NCBI RefSeq assembly: GCF_006838285.1
Contig: NZ_CP038228.1
Location: 1-64,000 of the forward strand
Direction of reading: 5' to 3'
Length of the DNA: 64,000 bases
Origin: Xanthomonas translucens pv. cerealis
GTDB lineage: Bacteria; Pseudomonadota; Gammaproteobacteria; Xanthomonadales; Xanthomonadaceae
Shown here: piece by piece, positions 38,752 through 48,679 of the stretch
Layout of the letters: each line of letters opens with the position of its first letter
How positions within the stretch are numbered: the first letter of the stretch is position 1
Position numbers and translations under genes: made by a program
The notes under the pieces: generated by a model
Told to the model about the DNA's origin: nothing
Database searches by the model: none
What the model saw: the letters and a program-made list of their open reading frames with translations, nothing else

Positions 38752-40161
38752 TCAGCGCGGCAGCCGCGCAGCCAATGCGCCTAGCCGGCGCATGGCCGCG
38801 TCCAGGTCATCGTTCCACGGCTGACCGCAGCTCAGGCGCAGATGATCGGCGTAGTCGCCACGGCTGGAATACAGGTGTCCGGGCGAGGTGCCGATGCCTG
38901 CGGCCAGCGCCGCTTCGAACAAGGCCTGGCCGCTGCTGCCGTCGGCCAGCTGCAGCCATAACGACAATCCGCCGGCGGGATCGCCGATCCGGGTGTCGGC
39001 CGGCCAGTGCCGCACGATCGCCTCGCGCAGGCGCTGGCCGTTGTCGGCGAGGGTGCGGCGCAGCTTGCGCAGGTGCCGTTCCAGGTCGTGCCGTTCCAGG
39101 TAATCGGCCAGCGCCAGCTGCGGCAGGCTGGCGCTGCCGACGGTGGAGAAATACTTGGCGCGGACAAGCGCGTCGCTCCATTCGCCGCCGAGCAGCCAGC
39201 CCACGCGCAGGCCCGGCGCCAGCACCTTGGAGAACGCGCCGCAGGTGATCACGTTGCCGTGGGTGTCGAAGTGGCGCAGGGGGCGCGGCCGTTGCCCGGA
39301 CCAATCCAGTTCGCCGTAGATGTCGTCCTCGATCACCACGGTGCCGTGGCGCGCGCAGCTGTCGAGCAGGGCGCGCTTGGCGCTGTCGGGGGTAAGGCTG
39401 CCGAGCGGATTGTTGAAGTTGGGCACCAGCACCGCCGCGCGCGCCGGGGTGCGTTGCAGCAGCGTGTCCAGGCGCGCGGGGTCGATGCCGTGGCCGGCGC
39501 GGGTGGGTACTTCCAGCACTTTCAGCCGCAGCGCTGCGACGGCCTGCAGGATGCCGTGGTAGGTCGGCGTTTCCACCAGCACCACGTCGCCTGGCGCGGT
39601 GAGCGTGCGCAGCGCCAGGCTGATCGCCTCCATCGCGCCGGCGGTCACCACCACTTCGTCAGCCGCCACCGTGGTCGCGCAGTGCGCGTAGCGCTGTGCG
39701 ATCTGCCGGCGCAGCGCGGCGTGGCCTTGCGGCGGTGCGTAGTCGAGTGCGACGGCGCGATGGCGGCGCAGTTGCCGCGACAGTGCGGCAGCAAGTTGCG
39801 CGGCCGGCAGCAGCGCCGGCGCCGGGGTGGCGGTGTGCAGCGGCACGAGGTCCGAGCGCGCGAGCATGTCGAGCACGCCTTGCAGCGCCGGGTTGTCGAC
39901 CACGCCAGGCGTGCGCCGCCGCGCCGGCGCGGTGGCGGCCGGCAGTGGCGCCGCGGCCGCGCGCACGAAATAGCCCGAGCGCGGCCGTGCCTGCACCCGT
40001 CCTTCGCGTTCTAGTTGCAGGCAGGCTTGCACCGCGGTGGCGGTGCTGATGCCGTGGTTCGCTGCCAGTTGCCGGATCGACGGCAGGCGTTCGCCGGCAT
40101 GCAGCGTGCCGCGCTCGATCTGCTGGCGCAGCTGCGTGGCGAGCGCTTCGTACAGGAGCAT
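38752..40161 (-). CDS. MocR/PdxR-type GntR regulator with aminotransferase-like domain
   Basis: A protein of 469 residues from the ATG at 40161. Residues 1-70 form a GntR winged helix (LLYEALATQLRQQIERGTLH, RLPSIRQLAANHGISTATAV). After a Pro/Ala linker comes a fold type I aminotransferase-like domain: YAPPQGHAALRRQIAQRY, VVTAGAMEAISLAL, VPNFNNPLGSLTPD, VIEDDIYGELDW, and the PLP lysine in CGAFSKVLAPGLRVGWL. MocR proteins sense PLP or amino compounds and usually control a divergent neighbour, here the PhzF-transporter pair. Direct repeats upstream fit its binding mode. Confidence 0.92.
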   Translation of the reverse strand: MLLYEALATQLRQQIERGTLHAGERLPSIRQLAANHGISTATAVQACLQLEREGRVQARPRSGYFVRAAAAPLPAATAPARRRTPGVVDNPALQGVLDMLARSDLVPLHTATPAPALLPAAQLAAALSRQLRRHRAVALDYAPPQGHAALRRQIAQRYAHCATTVAADEVVVTAGAMEAISLALRTLTAPGDVVLVETPTYHGILQAVAALRLKVLEVPTRAGHGIDPARLDTLLQRTPARAAVLVPNFNNPLGSLTPDSAKRALLDSCARHGTVVIEDDIYGELDWSGQRPRPLRHFDTHGNVITCGAFSKVLAPGLRVGWLLGGEWSDALVRAKYFSTVGSASLPQLALADYLERHDLERHLRKLRRTLADNGQRLREAIVRHWPADTRIGDPAGGLSLWLQLADGSSGQALFEAALAAGIGTSPGHLYSSRGDYADHLRLSCGQPWNDDLDAAMRRLGALAARLPR

Positions 40162-40171
40162 GCGGGTGCCT

Positions 40172-40216
40172 TATCTGTATCGGTCCATTTGCAGCGTATC
40201 TGAATCTGTACTGGTC
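40172..40216. promoter_or_regulatory. Direct-repeat operator for the MocR regulator
   Basis: TATCTGTATCGGTC at 40172-40185 and AATCTGTACTGGTC at 40203-40216 match at 11 of 14 positions and are 31 bases apart, about three helical turns. Two direct half-sites on one face of DNA, between divergent genes, are typical of MocR targets. Confidence 0.65.
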
Positions 40217-40288
40217 GGCCACCGCGCTGCAGACTGCTGCTGTGCTGGCCGCTGCGCCGGCGTTTCCGCGACCGCTGCGAGGCCGGCC

Positions 40289-41080
40289 ATGCCGCTTTCC
40301 GTGTTCATCGTCGATGCCTTCACCGCGGTCCCGTTCCAGGGCAATCCGGCCGCCGTGGTGCCATTACAAGCCTGGCTGCCGGATGCGCTGATGCAGGCCA
40401 TCGCCAGCGAGAACAATCTGTCTGAGACCGCATTCTTCGTGCGCGATGCGGATGGCGTGTTCGATATTCGCTGGTTCTCGCCGCTGAAAGAAGTCGCCTT
40501 TTGCGGCCATGCGACCCTGGCCAGCGCTTACGTGATCGCCAGCCAGCGACTGGCGCCGTTCCCGCTGCGCTTGCGTGCGGCGGCGGTCGGCGAACTGGGG
40601 GTGGAGAGGCTGGACGACGGCAGTTTCGAGATGCGCTTTCCGAATCAGGCGCCGGCCTTGTTGGCGTCGGTACCGCAGGCCTTGCGCGATGCCTTGTCGA
40701 TCGCACCGCAGGCGGTGTATGTCAACCAGCAGGCGTATATCGCGGTGTACGCGCACGAGCGCCAGGTGCGCGCGCTGGTACCGGATCTGGCGCGGATGCT
40801 GGCATTGGCGCCGCGCGATGTCGCGGTGACCGCGCCCGGCAGCAGCCACGACTTCGTATCGCGCTATTTCTGGCCGGCCAATGGCGGCGCCGAGGATCCG
40901 GTGACCGGCTCCATCCACGCCGCACTGGCGCCGTTGTGGGCGCAGGCGCTGGGCAAGCCGCAGCTGACCGCGTTGCAGGCCTCGGCGCGTGGGGGGGTGC
41001 TTGGCTGCCGGGTCGAGTCGCTCTACGTGTATGTCCGCGGCAGCGCGGTGCAGTACCTTCACGGGACGATCGCGTTGTGA
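40289..41080 (+). CDS. PhzF-family isomerase/epimerase
   Basis: A protein of 263 residues from the ATG at 40289. PhzF motifs are FIVDAFTAVPFQGNPAAVV, ASENNLSETAFFV with the catalytic Glu, IRWFSPLKEVAFCGHATLAS and FVSRYFWPANGGAEDPVTGS. The family includes PhzF of phenazine synthesis and diaminopimelate-epimerase-like enzymes, but most members are uncharacterised. It overlaps the transporter gene by GTGA and is divergent from the MocR gene that probably regulates it. The pair may act on and move an amino compound. Confidence 0.92.
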   Translation: MPLSVFIVDAFTAVPFQGNPAAVVPLQAWLPDALMQAIASENNLSETAFFVRDADGVFDIRWFSPLKEVAFCGHATLASAYVIASQRLAPFPLRLRAAAVGELGVERLDDGSFEMRFPNQAPALLASVPQALRDALSIAPQAVYVNQQAYIAVYAHERQVRALVPDLARMLALAPRDVAVTAPGSSHDFVSRYFWPANGGAEDPVTGSIHAALAPLWAQALGKPQLTALQASARGGVLGCRVESLYVYVRGSAVQYLHGTIAL

Positions 41081-42006
41081 GCGCGACCGTCGCCGCTCCC
41101 GTCGGCGCCGCGCGGCGCGCGCTGTGGCAGTTGTTGCTGGCCGAAGTGCTGATCGGCTCGGTCGGCGTGTTCGTGCACGAGAGCGGGCAGGACCCGGTGA
41201 CCGCGGTGTTCTACCGCTGCCTGTTCGGCGCGCTGTTCCTCACCCTGTGCGGCCTGCTCGGCGGCCAGCTGCGCGGGCTGTGGCGCGAGCGCAGGCTGCT
41301 GCGCGACGCTGCGGTCAGCGGCCTGCTGCTGGTGTTGAACTGGGTGGCGCTGTTCGCCGGCATGGCGCGATCGTCGATCGGCGTGGCGACGATGGTCTAC
41401 CACGTGTTCCCGTTCGTGATGCTGATCCTGGCGGCGTTGTTGCAGGGCGAGCGCACGCGCCGCAGCGATCTGGGCTGGACGCTGCTGGCCTTCGTCGGCG
41501 TTGCCTGTTCGGCGGACCCGGCGCGGCTGTGGCAGACGGCCGATCGCGGCTATCTGCTCGGCATCGCGCTGACCCTGCTGGCGGCGCTGCTGTGCGGCGC
41601 GTCGCTGCTGATGTCGCGGCGCATCGGCCGCGAGCGGCCGCTGGCGGTGGTGACGGTGCAGTGCTGGGTGGGCACGCTGCTGCTGGCGGGATTTTCCAGC
41701 GGCAGCGCATTGCATCCGGGCATGCACTGGCTGTGGCTGGTGGGGTTGGGGGTGATCCACAGCGGCATTGTCTACGTGCTGTTCTATTCGTCGTACCGGC
41801 ATCTGCACGTGGCGACGATCGCGATCCTGGCGTTCGTGTACCCGCTGGTCACGCTGTTGCTGGACTACCTGCTGTACGGCCACCGGCTGGTGCCGGTGCA
41901 ATGGCTGGGCCTGGCGCTGATCGTGCTCGGCACGCTGGCGGTGAACCTGAAATGGCGCTGGCCACGGCGCGCTGCAGGCCCGGTGGCGGGTGGCGCTGCG
42001 CGCTAG
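41077..42006 (+). CDS. EamA/DMT-family transporter
   Basis: A protein of 309 residues starting at GTG 41077 in a GTGA overlap with the PhzF gene. Ten hydrophobic helices form two EamA repeats; the first includes LLLAEVLIGSVGVFVHESGQ and FYRCLFGALFLTLCGLLGG, the second AVVTVQCWVGTLLLAGF and THLYNA-free but family-typical IAILAFVYPLVTLLLDYLLY. The C-terminus is basic. Such proteins usually export amino acids or metabolites. Coupling with PhzF and a MocR regulator suggests one substrate pathway. Confidence 0.9.
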   Translation: MSATVAAPVGAARRALWQLLLAEVLIGSVGVFVHESGQDPVTAVFYRCLFGALFLTLCGLLGGQLRGLWRERRLLRDAAVSGLLLVLNWVALFAGMARSSIGVATMVYHVFPFVMLILAALLQGERTRRSDLGWTLLAFVGVACSADPARLWQTADRGYLLGIALTLLAALLCGASLLMSRRIGRERPLAVVTVQCWVGTLLLAGFSSGSALHPGMHWLWLVGLGVIHSGIVYVLFYSSYRHLHVATIAILAFVYPLVTLLLDYLLYGHRLVPVQWLGLALIVLGTLAVNLKWRWPRRAAGPVAGGAAR

Positions 42007-42037
42007 ATGCTCGCCCAGGCATTGCAGTAGGCGAAGC

Positions 42038-42090
42038 GCTGTGGGAGCGGCAGTCGGTCGGTAAAGCCCGTCTTGGCTGAAGTCCCACAG
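42038..42090. repeat. Degenerate REP-like inverted repeat
   Basis: CTGTGGGAGCGGCAGTCGGT, a short spacer, then GTCTTGGCTGAAGTCCCACAG form an imperfect hairpin of the same family as the array at 21446. It lies just after the transporter gene and could serve as an end-of-transcript structure. Confidence 0.65.
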
Positions 42091-42157
42091 GTGTCATCGC
42101 TGGCACTATGGATGTTCTGGCCGATCCATGTCGTCGCGATACGCGGCGGCGCTGCGC

Positions 42158-42499
42158 TCAGCGCACGTTGCGCAGTTCCCAGCCGCTGCCGGCGAGCAGG
42201 CGCATGCGCTGCTTGAGGAGGTCGCCGGGAATGCTGGTGGTGGCGATCAGGTCGATGCGCAGGTCGTCCTGCTTGCCGCTGACCGTGGCGGCCGGATCGA
42301 CCACGCCCAGCGACGGATCCACCTCGTCCGGCTCCGGCTGCAGTGCGCGCCAGCGCTCGAACCAGGCGGGGCTGCTCAAGGCCTGCTGCAACTGCTCGGC
42401 GAAGGCGTCGGCACCGTTGGCGCTGAAGCTGAGCGTGGGTTCGCTGCCGCGTGCGCGGGCGGGATCGGGCAAGCTGATCGAATAGGTCACGGTCATCAT
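42158..42499 (-). CDS. Conserved xanthomonad protein of unknown function
   Basis: A protein of 113 residues starting MMTVTYSISLPDPARARGSE (the first or second ATG may be used). It is soluble, with LSFSANGADAFAEQLQQAL and PAWFERWRALQPEPDEVDPS, and ends LAGSGWELRNVR. There is no signal peptide or membrane segment. Composition and codon use match the genome. No domain is recognised. It immediately follows the broken isomerase gene in the same direction. Confidence 0.65.
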   Translation of the reverse strand: MMTVTYSISLPDPARARGSEPTLSFSANGADAFAEQLQQALSSPAWFERWRALQPEPDEVDPSLGVVDPAATVSGKQDDLRIDLIATTSIPGDLLKQRMRLLAGSGWELRNVR

Positions 42500-42531
42500 T
42501 AGGGTCTCTGTGTGGAGCGGTGCGGCGCAGC

Positions 42532-42918
42532 CTAGCAGGCGGCGGCGTGAGTGGGCTGTCGTGGCGTCGCCGCCGGTGTGGCCGTGGCGCCACAGCGGTC
42601 GAACAGCATGTCGATCGCCTGCGCCGTGCTGCCGGCGGCGATGCACAGGCGCAGTACCGCCAGCGGGTTGAACGGATGCGCCGGCGGAAAGCGCAACGGC
42701 ACGCCTTCCTGCTGCGCCTGCCACTGCACGAACTGGTAGGTGAAGCGGCGGCGCTTGTGCGGGATCTCCGCCGGCCTGCGCGTGTGCAGGTGCTGCCGCA
42801 CCGCGCCGAACACGATCGGCACCGGCGCGATCCGCGCGACCTCGGGCAGCGCCTTGAGCTTGTGCCAGTGAAGATAGGAAAACGGCGAGACGAAATCGAA
42901 ATACCAGCGCAAGCGCAT
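42532..42918 (-). pseudogene. Remnant of a 2-hydroxychromene-2-carboxylate isomerase (DsbA-fold)
   Basis: From an ATG at 42918 the frame reads MRLRWYFDFVSPFSYLHWHK, IPHKRRRFTYQFVQWQA, VPLRFPPAHPFNPLAVLRLC and AAGSTAQAIDMLFD, the N-terminal part of the HCCA isomerase/GST-kappa-like family, with the Ser of SPFSYL. It then shifts near 42600: the family's continuation (PLWRHGHTGGDA) is found in another frame, and the sequence stops about 25 residues later, well short of the usual length of about 200. It is a decayed, non-functional remnant. Confidence 0.75.
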
Positions 42919-43233
42919 GCGCGGACTCCGGTCGGGCATGCGTCTGCCGGCATGGATGCGGCGCAGCGTGTTGCACTGCAGCACATGCCGCGCTCATGCG
43001 CATGCCGCGGCCGAGGTGCTGGACGTTTCGGTAGACAAAGCGTCGCCGCCGACCTGGACGGTGCGTTGCAACTGCGAGCGCGCACACGCTGCAGGCATCG
43101 ATCGCGTAGCGCTATTTTCGCAGCGCATGCCGCGACGTTTTCTTCGCATAGCTCGCGCCACGAGGCTCTTGCTAGCGTCCGCCGCGGCAGCACCTGCGCT
43201 GCCGTGCCCGCCTACCTCCTGGGAAAACCGAAT
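42919..43233. other. Intergenic region upstream of the GH12 gene
   Basis: No gene is supported. Two TTCGC motifs (43117-43121 and 43143-43147) lie on the coding side of the GH12 gene with 21 bases between, not the 15 of a plant-inducible promoter box. Promoter of the glucanase is probably here. Confidence 0.5.
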
Positions 43234-44043
43234 ATGCATGATGTCCAGATCTCTCCGATTACCGCACTGCACCCGCGCGCTGCCGCGCCGTTGCGCCGAC
43301 GCCTTTTGCAGGCGTTGTTCGCGGTGTCGTGCCTGGCTGCCGTGCCGTTGGCCTTGGCCGCGCCTTACAAGATCTTCGGCAAGCATTACGCGTGGGTCAA
43401 TGATTTCAACGACCCCAACAACGGGATCCAGGGCACGTTCGGCACCGGCAGCACCCCGGAACTGACGGTGGCCTTCAATTTCCCCAATTCCAGCCTGTAC
43501 GGGTATCCGGCGATCGTGCGCGGCTGGCACTACGACTGGAACCCGACCAGCGATACCTTGTTCCCGCGGCAGGTGGCGTCGCTGAGCACGATCCCGGTCA
43601 AGTTCACCTACAGCGCCGGTGGCAGCAACCTGGACGGTGATTTCGCCTACGACCTGTTCTTCCGCCGCGACACCAACAAGGGCGTGCCGCAGCTGGAAGT
43701 GATGATCTGGGGCGGAAACAACTCCTATCCGGTCGGGTTGCCCAGCGCCAGCAACGTGCTCATTGCCGGCGGTGATAGCTTCGACCTGTGGGAAGGCGAT
43801 AACAGTGCCGCCGGCTACTACGTCTACACCTTCATCCCGCACGGCACCGCCGGGCAGCCCAATCTGCCCACCAGCGGCAAGCTCAACGTCGACGTCAAGC
43901 CGTTCCTGAACTGGCTGCAGGCCAACCGCAGCAAAGACGGCCGCTACAGCAATGCGCTGTACCTGCAGGTCGTCGAGGCGGGCTTCGAGGTGATACGCGG
44001 CAACGGCTGGGCCAAGGTCAGTGCGGCCATCGACGCGCATTGA
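43234..44043 (+). CDS. Secreted GH12 endoglucanase/xyloglucanase
   Basis: A protein of 269 residues from the ATG at 43234. A twin-arginine-free leader with basic n-region (RAAAPLRRRLLQALFAVSC) ends at PLALAA. The mature enzyme is a beta-jelly roll of family GH12: VAFNFPNSSLYGYPAIVRG, LEVMIWGGNNSYPVG with the nucleophile Glu, and VVEAGFEVIRGNGWAKV with the acid/base Glu. GH12 enzymes cleave beta-1,4-glucans and xyloglucan, a main plant cell-wall hemicellulose. It sits tail to tail with the rhamnogalacturonan lyase gene, a cell-wall degradation pair. Confidence 0.9.
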   Translation: MHDVQISPITALHPRAAAPLRRRLLQALFAVSCLAAVPLALAAPYKIFGKHYAWVNDFNDPNNGIQGTFGTGSTPELTVAFNFPNSSLYGYPAIVRGWHYDWNPTSDTLFPRQVASLSTIPVKFTYSAGGSNLDGDFAYDLFFRRDTNKGVPQLEVMIWGGNNSYPVGLPSASNVLIAGGDSFDLWEGDNSAAGYYVYTFIPHGTAGQPNLPTSGKLNVDVKPFLNWLQANRSKDGRYSNALYLQVVEAGFEVIRGNGWAKVSAAIDAH

Positions 44044-44143
44044 GCGGGCAATGCCGCGCGCGCACTCGCCATGTCGGTGCGGCGCAGCGAAAACCGCTGC
44101 GCGTGGCGGTCGATGCGCTCTGGGCCATGAATCGCCGCGCGGC

Positions 44144-45748
44144 CTACATGACCAACAACTGCACGCTATCGAAGACCAGCGCCGGGCCGAGGAATCCGTT
44201 GTCGGGCGAGCCGGAGGCGATGTCGATCTGCACTGCATTGACCCCGGCCTGCAATGCCGTGGCCGGGATGTCGATGTCGTACACGGTGTTGTTGCCGCGG
44301 TAGGTGCCGCGGGTGATGCCGCGGCTGTCCGGCTGCGTGGGGACCGATGGCAGCGGCCCGTTCCAGCGCCCGTTCACCCGCACCTGCGGGCGGCCGTCGG
44401 CCTGCGCCAGCGGGATGTACAGGCGCAGGCGGTAGTCGCGGACGTCTTTGGCGGCCAATACGAATTCGATGCGGGTGGGCGTGTTGACCCCACGCCACTG
44501 CACGGCCGGGAAATCGCCGAGGGCGCTGCTCCCGACCCGGTACACCAGCGGACCCCAGGGCGCCATGCGCGTGTCGGAAGGATGCGCGCTGGCGAGCAGG
44601 GCGGCATTGCGGAAACCGCTCGGGGTGCCGTCGGGCACGCCGATCTGCCACTGCATCTGGCCTGGTTGCGTCGCTGCCTGCAAGGCCGCCTGCGCGGTCG
44701 CGCCGGCATACACCTCGAGCGTGTTCTGCGCCACCTCCAGCTCGTTCTGGTACAGGGTGATGCGATAGCGTCCCGGTCGCACGCCGTCGATCCGGAACGT
44801 GCCGTTGGCCGCGGCCGCGGCCCAGTACTGCGCGTCGTCGTTGCTCAGGCCGACCCGCGCCGGTTGCCCGGCGGCGACGCCGGACACGCGGCCGGACACC
44901 GCGCCGCGGCCGCTTTCGTCCAGGAAGCCCTGCAGCCCCAGCGTCGCATCGACGAAGCCCAGATCGGTGGCCGCAGCCGAGGGCGCGCCGCCATCGGTGA
45001 ACAGCAGCGCGTACACGCCATGCAGGCCGCCGCGGTAGGGTTCGGTCTGGGTGTGGTTGGAAAACATGTAGTTGTACAGTTCGTGGGTCGCCGCGGTTTT
45101 CTGCGTGGCGATGTCCTTGAAGAACGGGCCGCCGGAACTGCGTTCGCGATCGCCCATCAGCATGTAGACCGCCACGCCGGGACCGCTGACGCCGTGCATG
45201 GCGTCGTCGATCGCGCGCCGCGCCGAGTAGAACTTGGAACTGGTGCGGCCATCGGGGAGCAGGAACACGTCGTGGCTCTCGATCGCCTCGCCGACGTTGC
45301 AGTCGGGTTCGCGCTCGGCGTTCGGCAGCTTGGCGACATCGAGCCGGGTGACGAAGCGCAGTTCGCCGATCGGCAGCAGCGTGGGCGCATAGGTCGCCAT
45401 GTACAGCGCGTCGCGTCCTTTGCGCGCCATGTAGTACTGGGTCAGGTCGCCGGCCTTGGCCGAGACCACGATGGTGTCGCCGATGGTGCGTGCCGCGACC
45501 GCGGCCGTGCCGAGGCCGGAGGCGATCTGCGAACCTTTGCCTTCGGGACTCTGCAGCTCGCTGCCGTCGTAACGCATCGACACGATGTCGCCGTTGCCGG
45601 TGTCCACGCTGAACACCAGGTGGGCGCCGCTATCGACGACGATGCGCTTGCCGCTGTGGGTGACACCGAAGTTTCCGCTTTGCGCCGCGGCGGGCAGGGC
45701 GCCGCAGAAAACGCAGCAGCACAGGAGCAGGGAGAGCAGGCGTTGCAT
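44144..45748 (-). CDS. Secreted rhamnogalacturonan lyase (PL4 family)
   Basis: A protein of 534 residues from the ATG at 45748; a GTG at 45760 would add four residues. The signal peptide is LLSLLLCCCVFCGALPAAA. The N-terminal domain is a beta-sandwich (GNFGVTHSGKRIVVDSGAH, LTQYYMARKGRDALYMATYA, ELRFVTRLDVAKLPNAE). It is followed by an FnIII-like domain (GAVSGRVSGVAAGQPARVGL, RPGRYRITLYQNELEV) and a C-terminal carbohydrate-binding-like jelly roll (GPALVFDSVQLLVM). This three-domain order is that of rhamnogalacturonan lyase, which cleaves pectin RG-I by beta-elimination. Plant-associated lifestyle is implied. Confidence 0.88.
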   Translation of the reverse strand: MQRLLSLLLCCCVFCGALPAAAQSGNFGVTHSGKRIVVDSGAHLVFSVDTGNGDIVSMRYDGSELQSPEGKGSQIASGLGTAAVAARTIGDTIVVSAKAGDLTQYYMARKGRDALYMATYAPTLLPIGELRFVTRLDVAKLPNAEREPDCNVGEAIESHDVFLLPDGRTSSKFYSARRAIDDAMHGVSGPGVAVYMLMGDRERSSGGPFFKDIATQKTAATHELYNYMFSNHTQTEPYRGGLHGVYALLFTDGGAPSAAATDLGFVDATLGLQGFLDESGRGAVSGRVSGVAAGQPARVGLSNDDAQYWAAAAANGTFRIDGVRPGRYRITLYQNELEVAQNTLEVYAGATAQAALQAATQPGQMQWQIGVPDGTPSGFRNAALLASAHPSDTRMAPWGPLVYRVGSSALGDFPAVQWRGVNTPTRIEFVLAAKDVRDYRLRLYIPLAQADGRPQVRVNGRWNGPLPSVPTQPDSRGITRGTYRGNNTVYDIDIPATALQAGVNAVQIDIASGSPDNGFLGPALVFDSVQLLVM

Positions 45749-46061
45749 GCAGGCGTTCACATCGAGGCGGGGAGGGCGTGCGCAAGGCTAACGCCGTGCA
45801 TGGCGTTTGGATGTGGCGCGGCGCACGTGTTCAGCGCTCGGCAGGCGACCCTGCATGCATCCGCCAAGACGTTCACCTTCGCGCTGTGGCGATGGCCGTT
45901 CGCCGTGCGCGGCAGGGTTCACGCTGGCGGCATCGGCGCGCGGCGTTTGCGCCGCGCGGCCTGTGCTGCGGCCGCTGTGGTGCGCTGCATGGCGCTGCCC
46001 GAATCGGCAGCGCCATGCAGCGCGCGCAGGCCCGATGGCGAGTCGCGGCGGCGGTGCCGGG
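45749..46061. other. Intergenic region upstream of the rhamnogalacturonan lyase
   Basis: No gene is supported. The region is GC-rich with no strong hairpin. It should contain the promoter of the minus-strand lyase gene. Confidence 0.45.
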
Positions 46062-46574
46062 TTACTGCGTGTATGCCCGCGGCAGCGCGCCGGCCCGCTG
46101 CATGTAGCGGTCGCGCAGTTCGGTCTGGCGCGAACGCATCGGCATTGCGCGGCCGCCCAGCCAGACTTGCTCGGCCTAGTGGGCTACGTCCAGCGGATCG
46201 CCTTCCCACAACACCAGGTCGGCGAGCTTGCCGGGGGCGATGCTGCCCAGCCTGTCGCCCACGCCCAGTGCCTCGGCCGGGACCGGTGTCAGGCCGGCCA
46301 GGCCGTCTTCCCAGGGCAGGCCGTGCGCTACCGCGTTGCCGGCCAGCTGGCGCTGCTTGCGTGTGTTGGGCGAGTTGTCGCTGCCCTGGGTGAAGCTCAC
46401 CGCGACGCCGGCCGCGTGCAGGCGTGCGGCGTTCTCCAGGGTGGCGCCGATCTGGTCCAAGCTGGCCGGCAGGTCGTCCAGCGCGTTGACGAACACCGGC
46501 GCCTGCGCTTTGGCCAGCGCCGGCGCAAGTTTCCCCGCCTCGTCGCCGTCGGCGATGGCGATGCGCAGTCGGCC
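46062..46574 (-). pseudogene. C-terminal fragment of a second amidohydrolase, with an amber codon
   Basis: The frame reads GRLRIAIADGDEAGKLAPAL, KAQAPVFVNALDDLPASLDQ, AAGVAVSFTQGSDNSPNTRK, and the family C-terminus LGSIAPGKLADLVLWEGDPL. It reaches TAG at 46176-46178 after DVAH, then resumes AEQVWLGGRAMPMRSRQTEL to TAA at 46062; TAC to TAG would explain the stop. The 5' part of the gene is missing; it is joined to the end of another amidohydrolase gene near 46572. Tandem imidazolonepropionase-like amidohydrolase genes are known in xanthomonads, so a deletion between neighbours is likely. Confidence 0.8.
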
Positions 46575-47826
<1,252 letters not shown>

Positions 47827-48000
47827 TCAGTTTTTCCCCGGAAGTTGGCTGCAGGGTTGGCGCCGCCTGCGCACGCTAGTCCGAGCCGGCGCGCTTGCCA
47901 AGTGCGTGGCGGCCGTCGCGCGCCGGCGGTGCCGCGACGCACACCGTATGGCGACGCCGGATCGGGTATAGAGGCCCATTGCCGATCGATGGAACTGCTA

Positions 48001-48546
48001 ATGACCCAGACCCTGCCGTGCGATGTCGTGGAGTTCTGGCGCAGCGCCGGCCGCGAGCGCTGGTTCGCCGCCAACGAATCGTTCGACGCGAACGTGCGCC
48101 AGCATTTCCTCGACGCGCATCACGCCGCGGCGCGCGACGAATACGCGGTGTGGATGGACAGCGCCGAGGACGCGCTGGCGCTGCTGGTGTTGCTTGACCA
48201 GGTGCCGCGCAACGCCTTCCGCGGCAGCGCCCACGCCTACGCCACCGATGGCCTGGCCCGGCGCTACGCGCACCGGGCGCTGGCGTGCGGCTACGACCAG
48301 CAGGTCGAGCCGGCGTTGCGCATGTTCTTCTACCTGCCGTACGAGCACGCCGAAGACGCGGCATTGCAGCGCGAGGCGGTGGAACTGTTCAGTGCGCTCG
48401 GCGATGCCGACAGCCTGCAGTGGGCCACCCAGCACGAGGACATCATCCAGCGCTTCGGGCGCTTCCCGCATCGCAATGCGGCGCTGGGGCGGGACAGCAC
48501 GCCGGACGAGCAGCGTTTTCTGGACGAGGGCGGTTTCGCAGGTTGA
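48001..48546 (+). CDS. DUF924-family protein
   Basis: A protein of 181 residues from the ATG at 48001, with GGA seven bases upstream; an in-frame ATG lies 12 bases before. Family blocks are CDVVEFWRSAGRERWFAANE, LALLVLLDQVPRNAFRGSAH, FFYLPYEHAEDAALQREAVE and IIQRFGRFPHRNAALGRDST, the latter ending DEQRFLDEGGFAG. DUF924 is an all-helical, TPR-like family widespread in proteobacteria with no assigned biochemical role. It stands alone. Confidence 0.93.
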   Translation: MTQTLPCDVVEFWRSAGRERWFAANESFDANVRQHFLDAHHAAARDEYAVWMDSAEDALALLVLLDQVPRNAFRGSAHAYATDGLARRYAHRALACGYDQQVEPALRMFFYLPYEHAEDAALQREAVELFSALGDADSLQWATQHEDIIQRFGRFPHRNAALGRDSTPDEQRFLDEGGFAG

Positions 48547-48562
48547 GTAGCCTGCCGGTGGC

Positions 48563-48641
48563 CGCGCTCTTGTAGGCGGCTTCAGCCGCGGCAGGTTCTA
48601 CCCGTAGCGTTTGTCGCGGCTGAAGCCGCTCTTACAGGGTG
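48563..48641. repeat. REP-like inverted repeat
   Basis: CTTGTAGGCGGCTTCAGCCG, a 20-base spacer, then GTCGCGGCTGAAGCCGCTCT form a near-perfect pair of inverted arms, a further copy of the intergenic element seen at 21446 and 42038. It lies directly after the DUF924 gene and may fold as a large hairpin at its mRNA end. Confidence 0.8.
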
Positions 48642-48679
48642 GGGCGGAGCGTTCCCGCGCCTGACGGCGCTCAGCCGCC

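Noticed and set aside
43117..43147. Two TTCGC motifs upstream of GH12, like a plant-inducible promoter box
   Set aside because: The spacing is 21 bases rather than the required 15, and no matching -10 box was seen at the expected distance.
45878..45903. Two TTCGC motifs near the rhamnogalacturonan lyase
   Set aside because: They are 16 bases apart and on the strand opposite to the gene.
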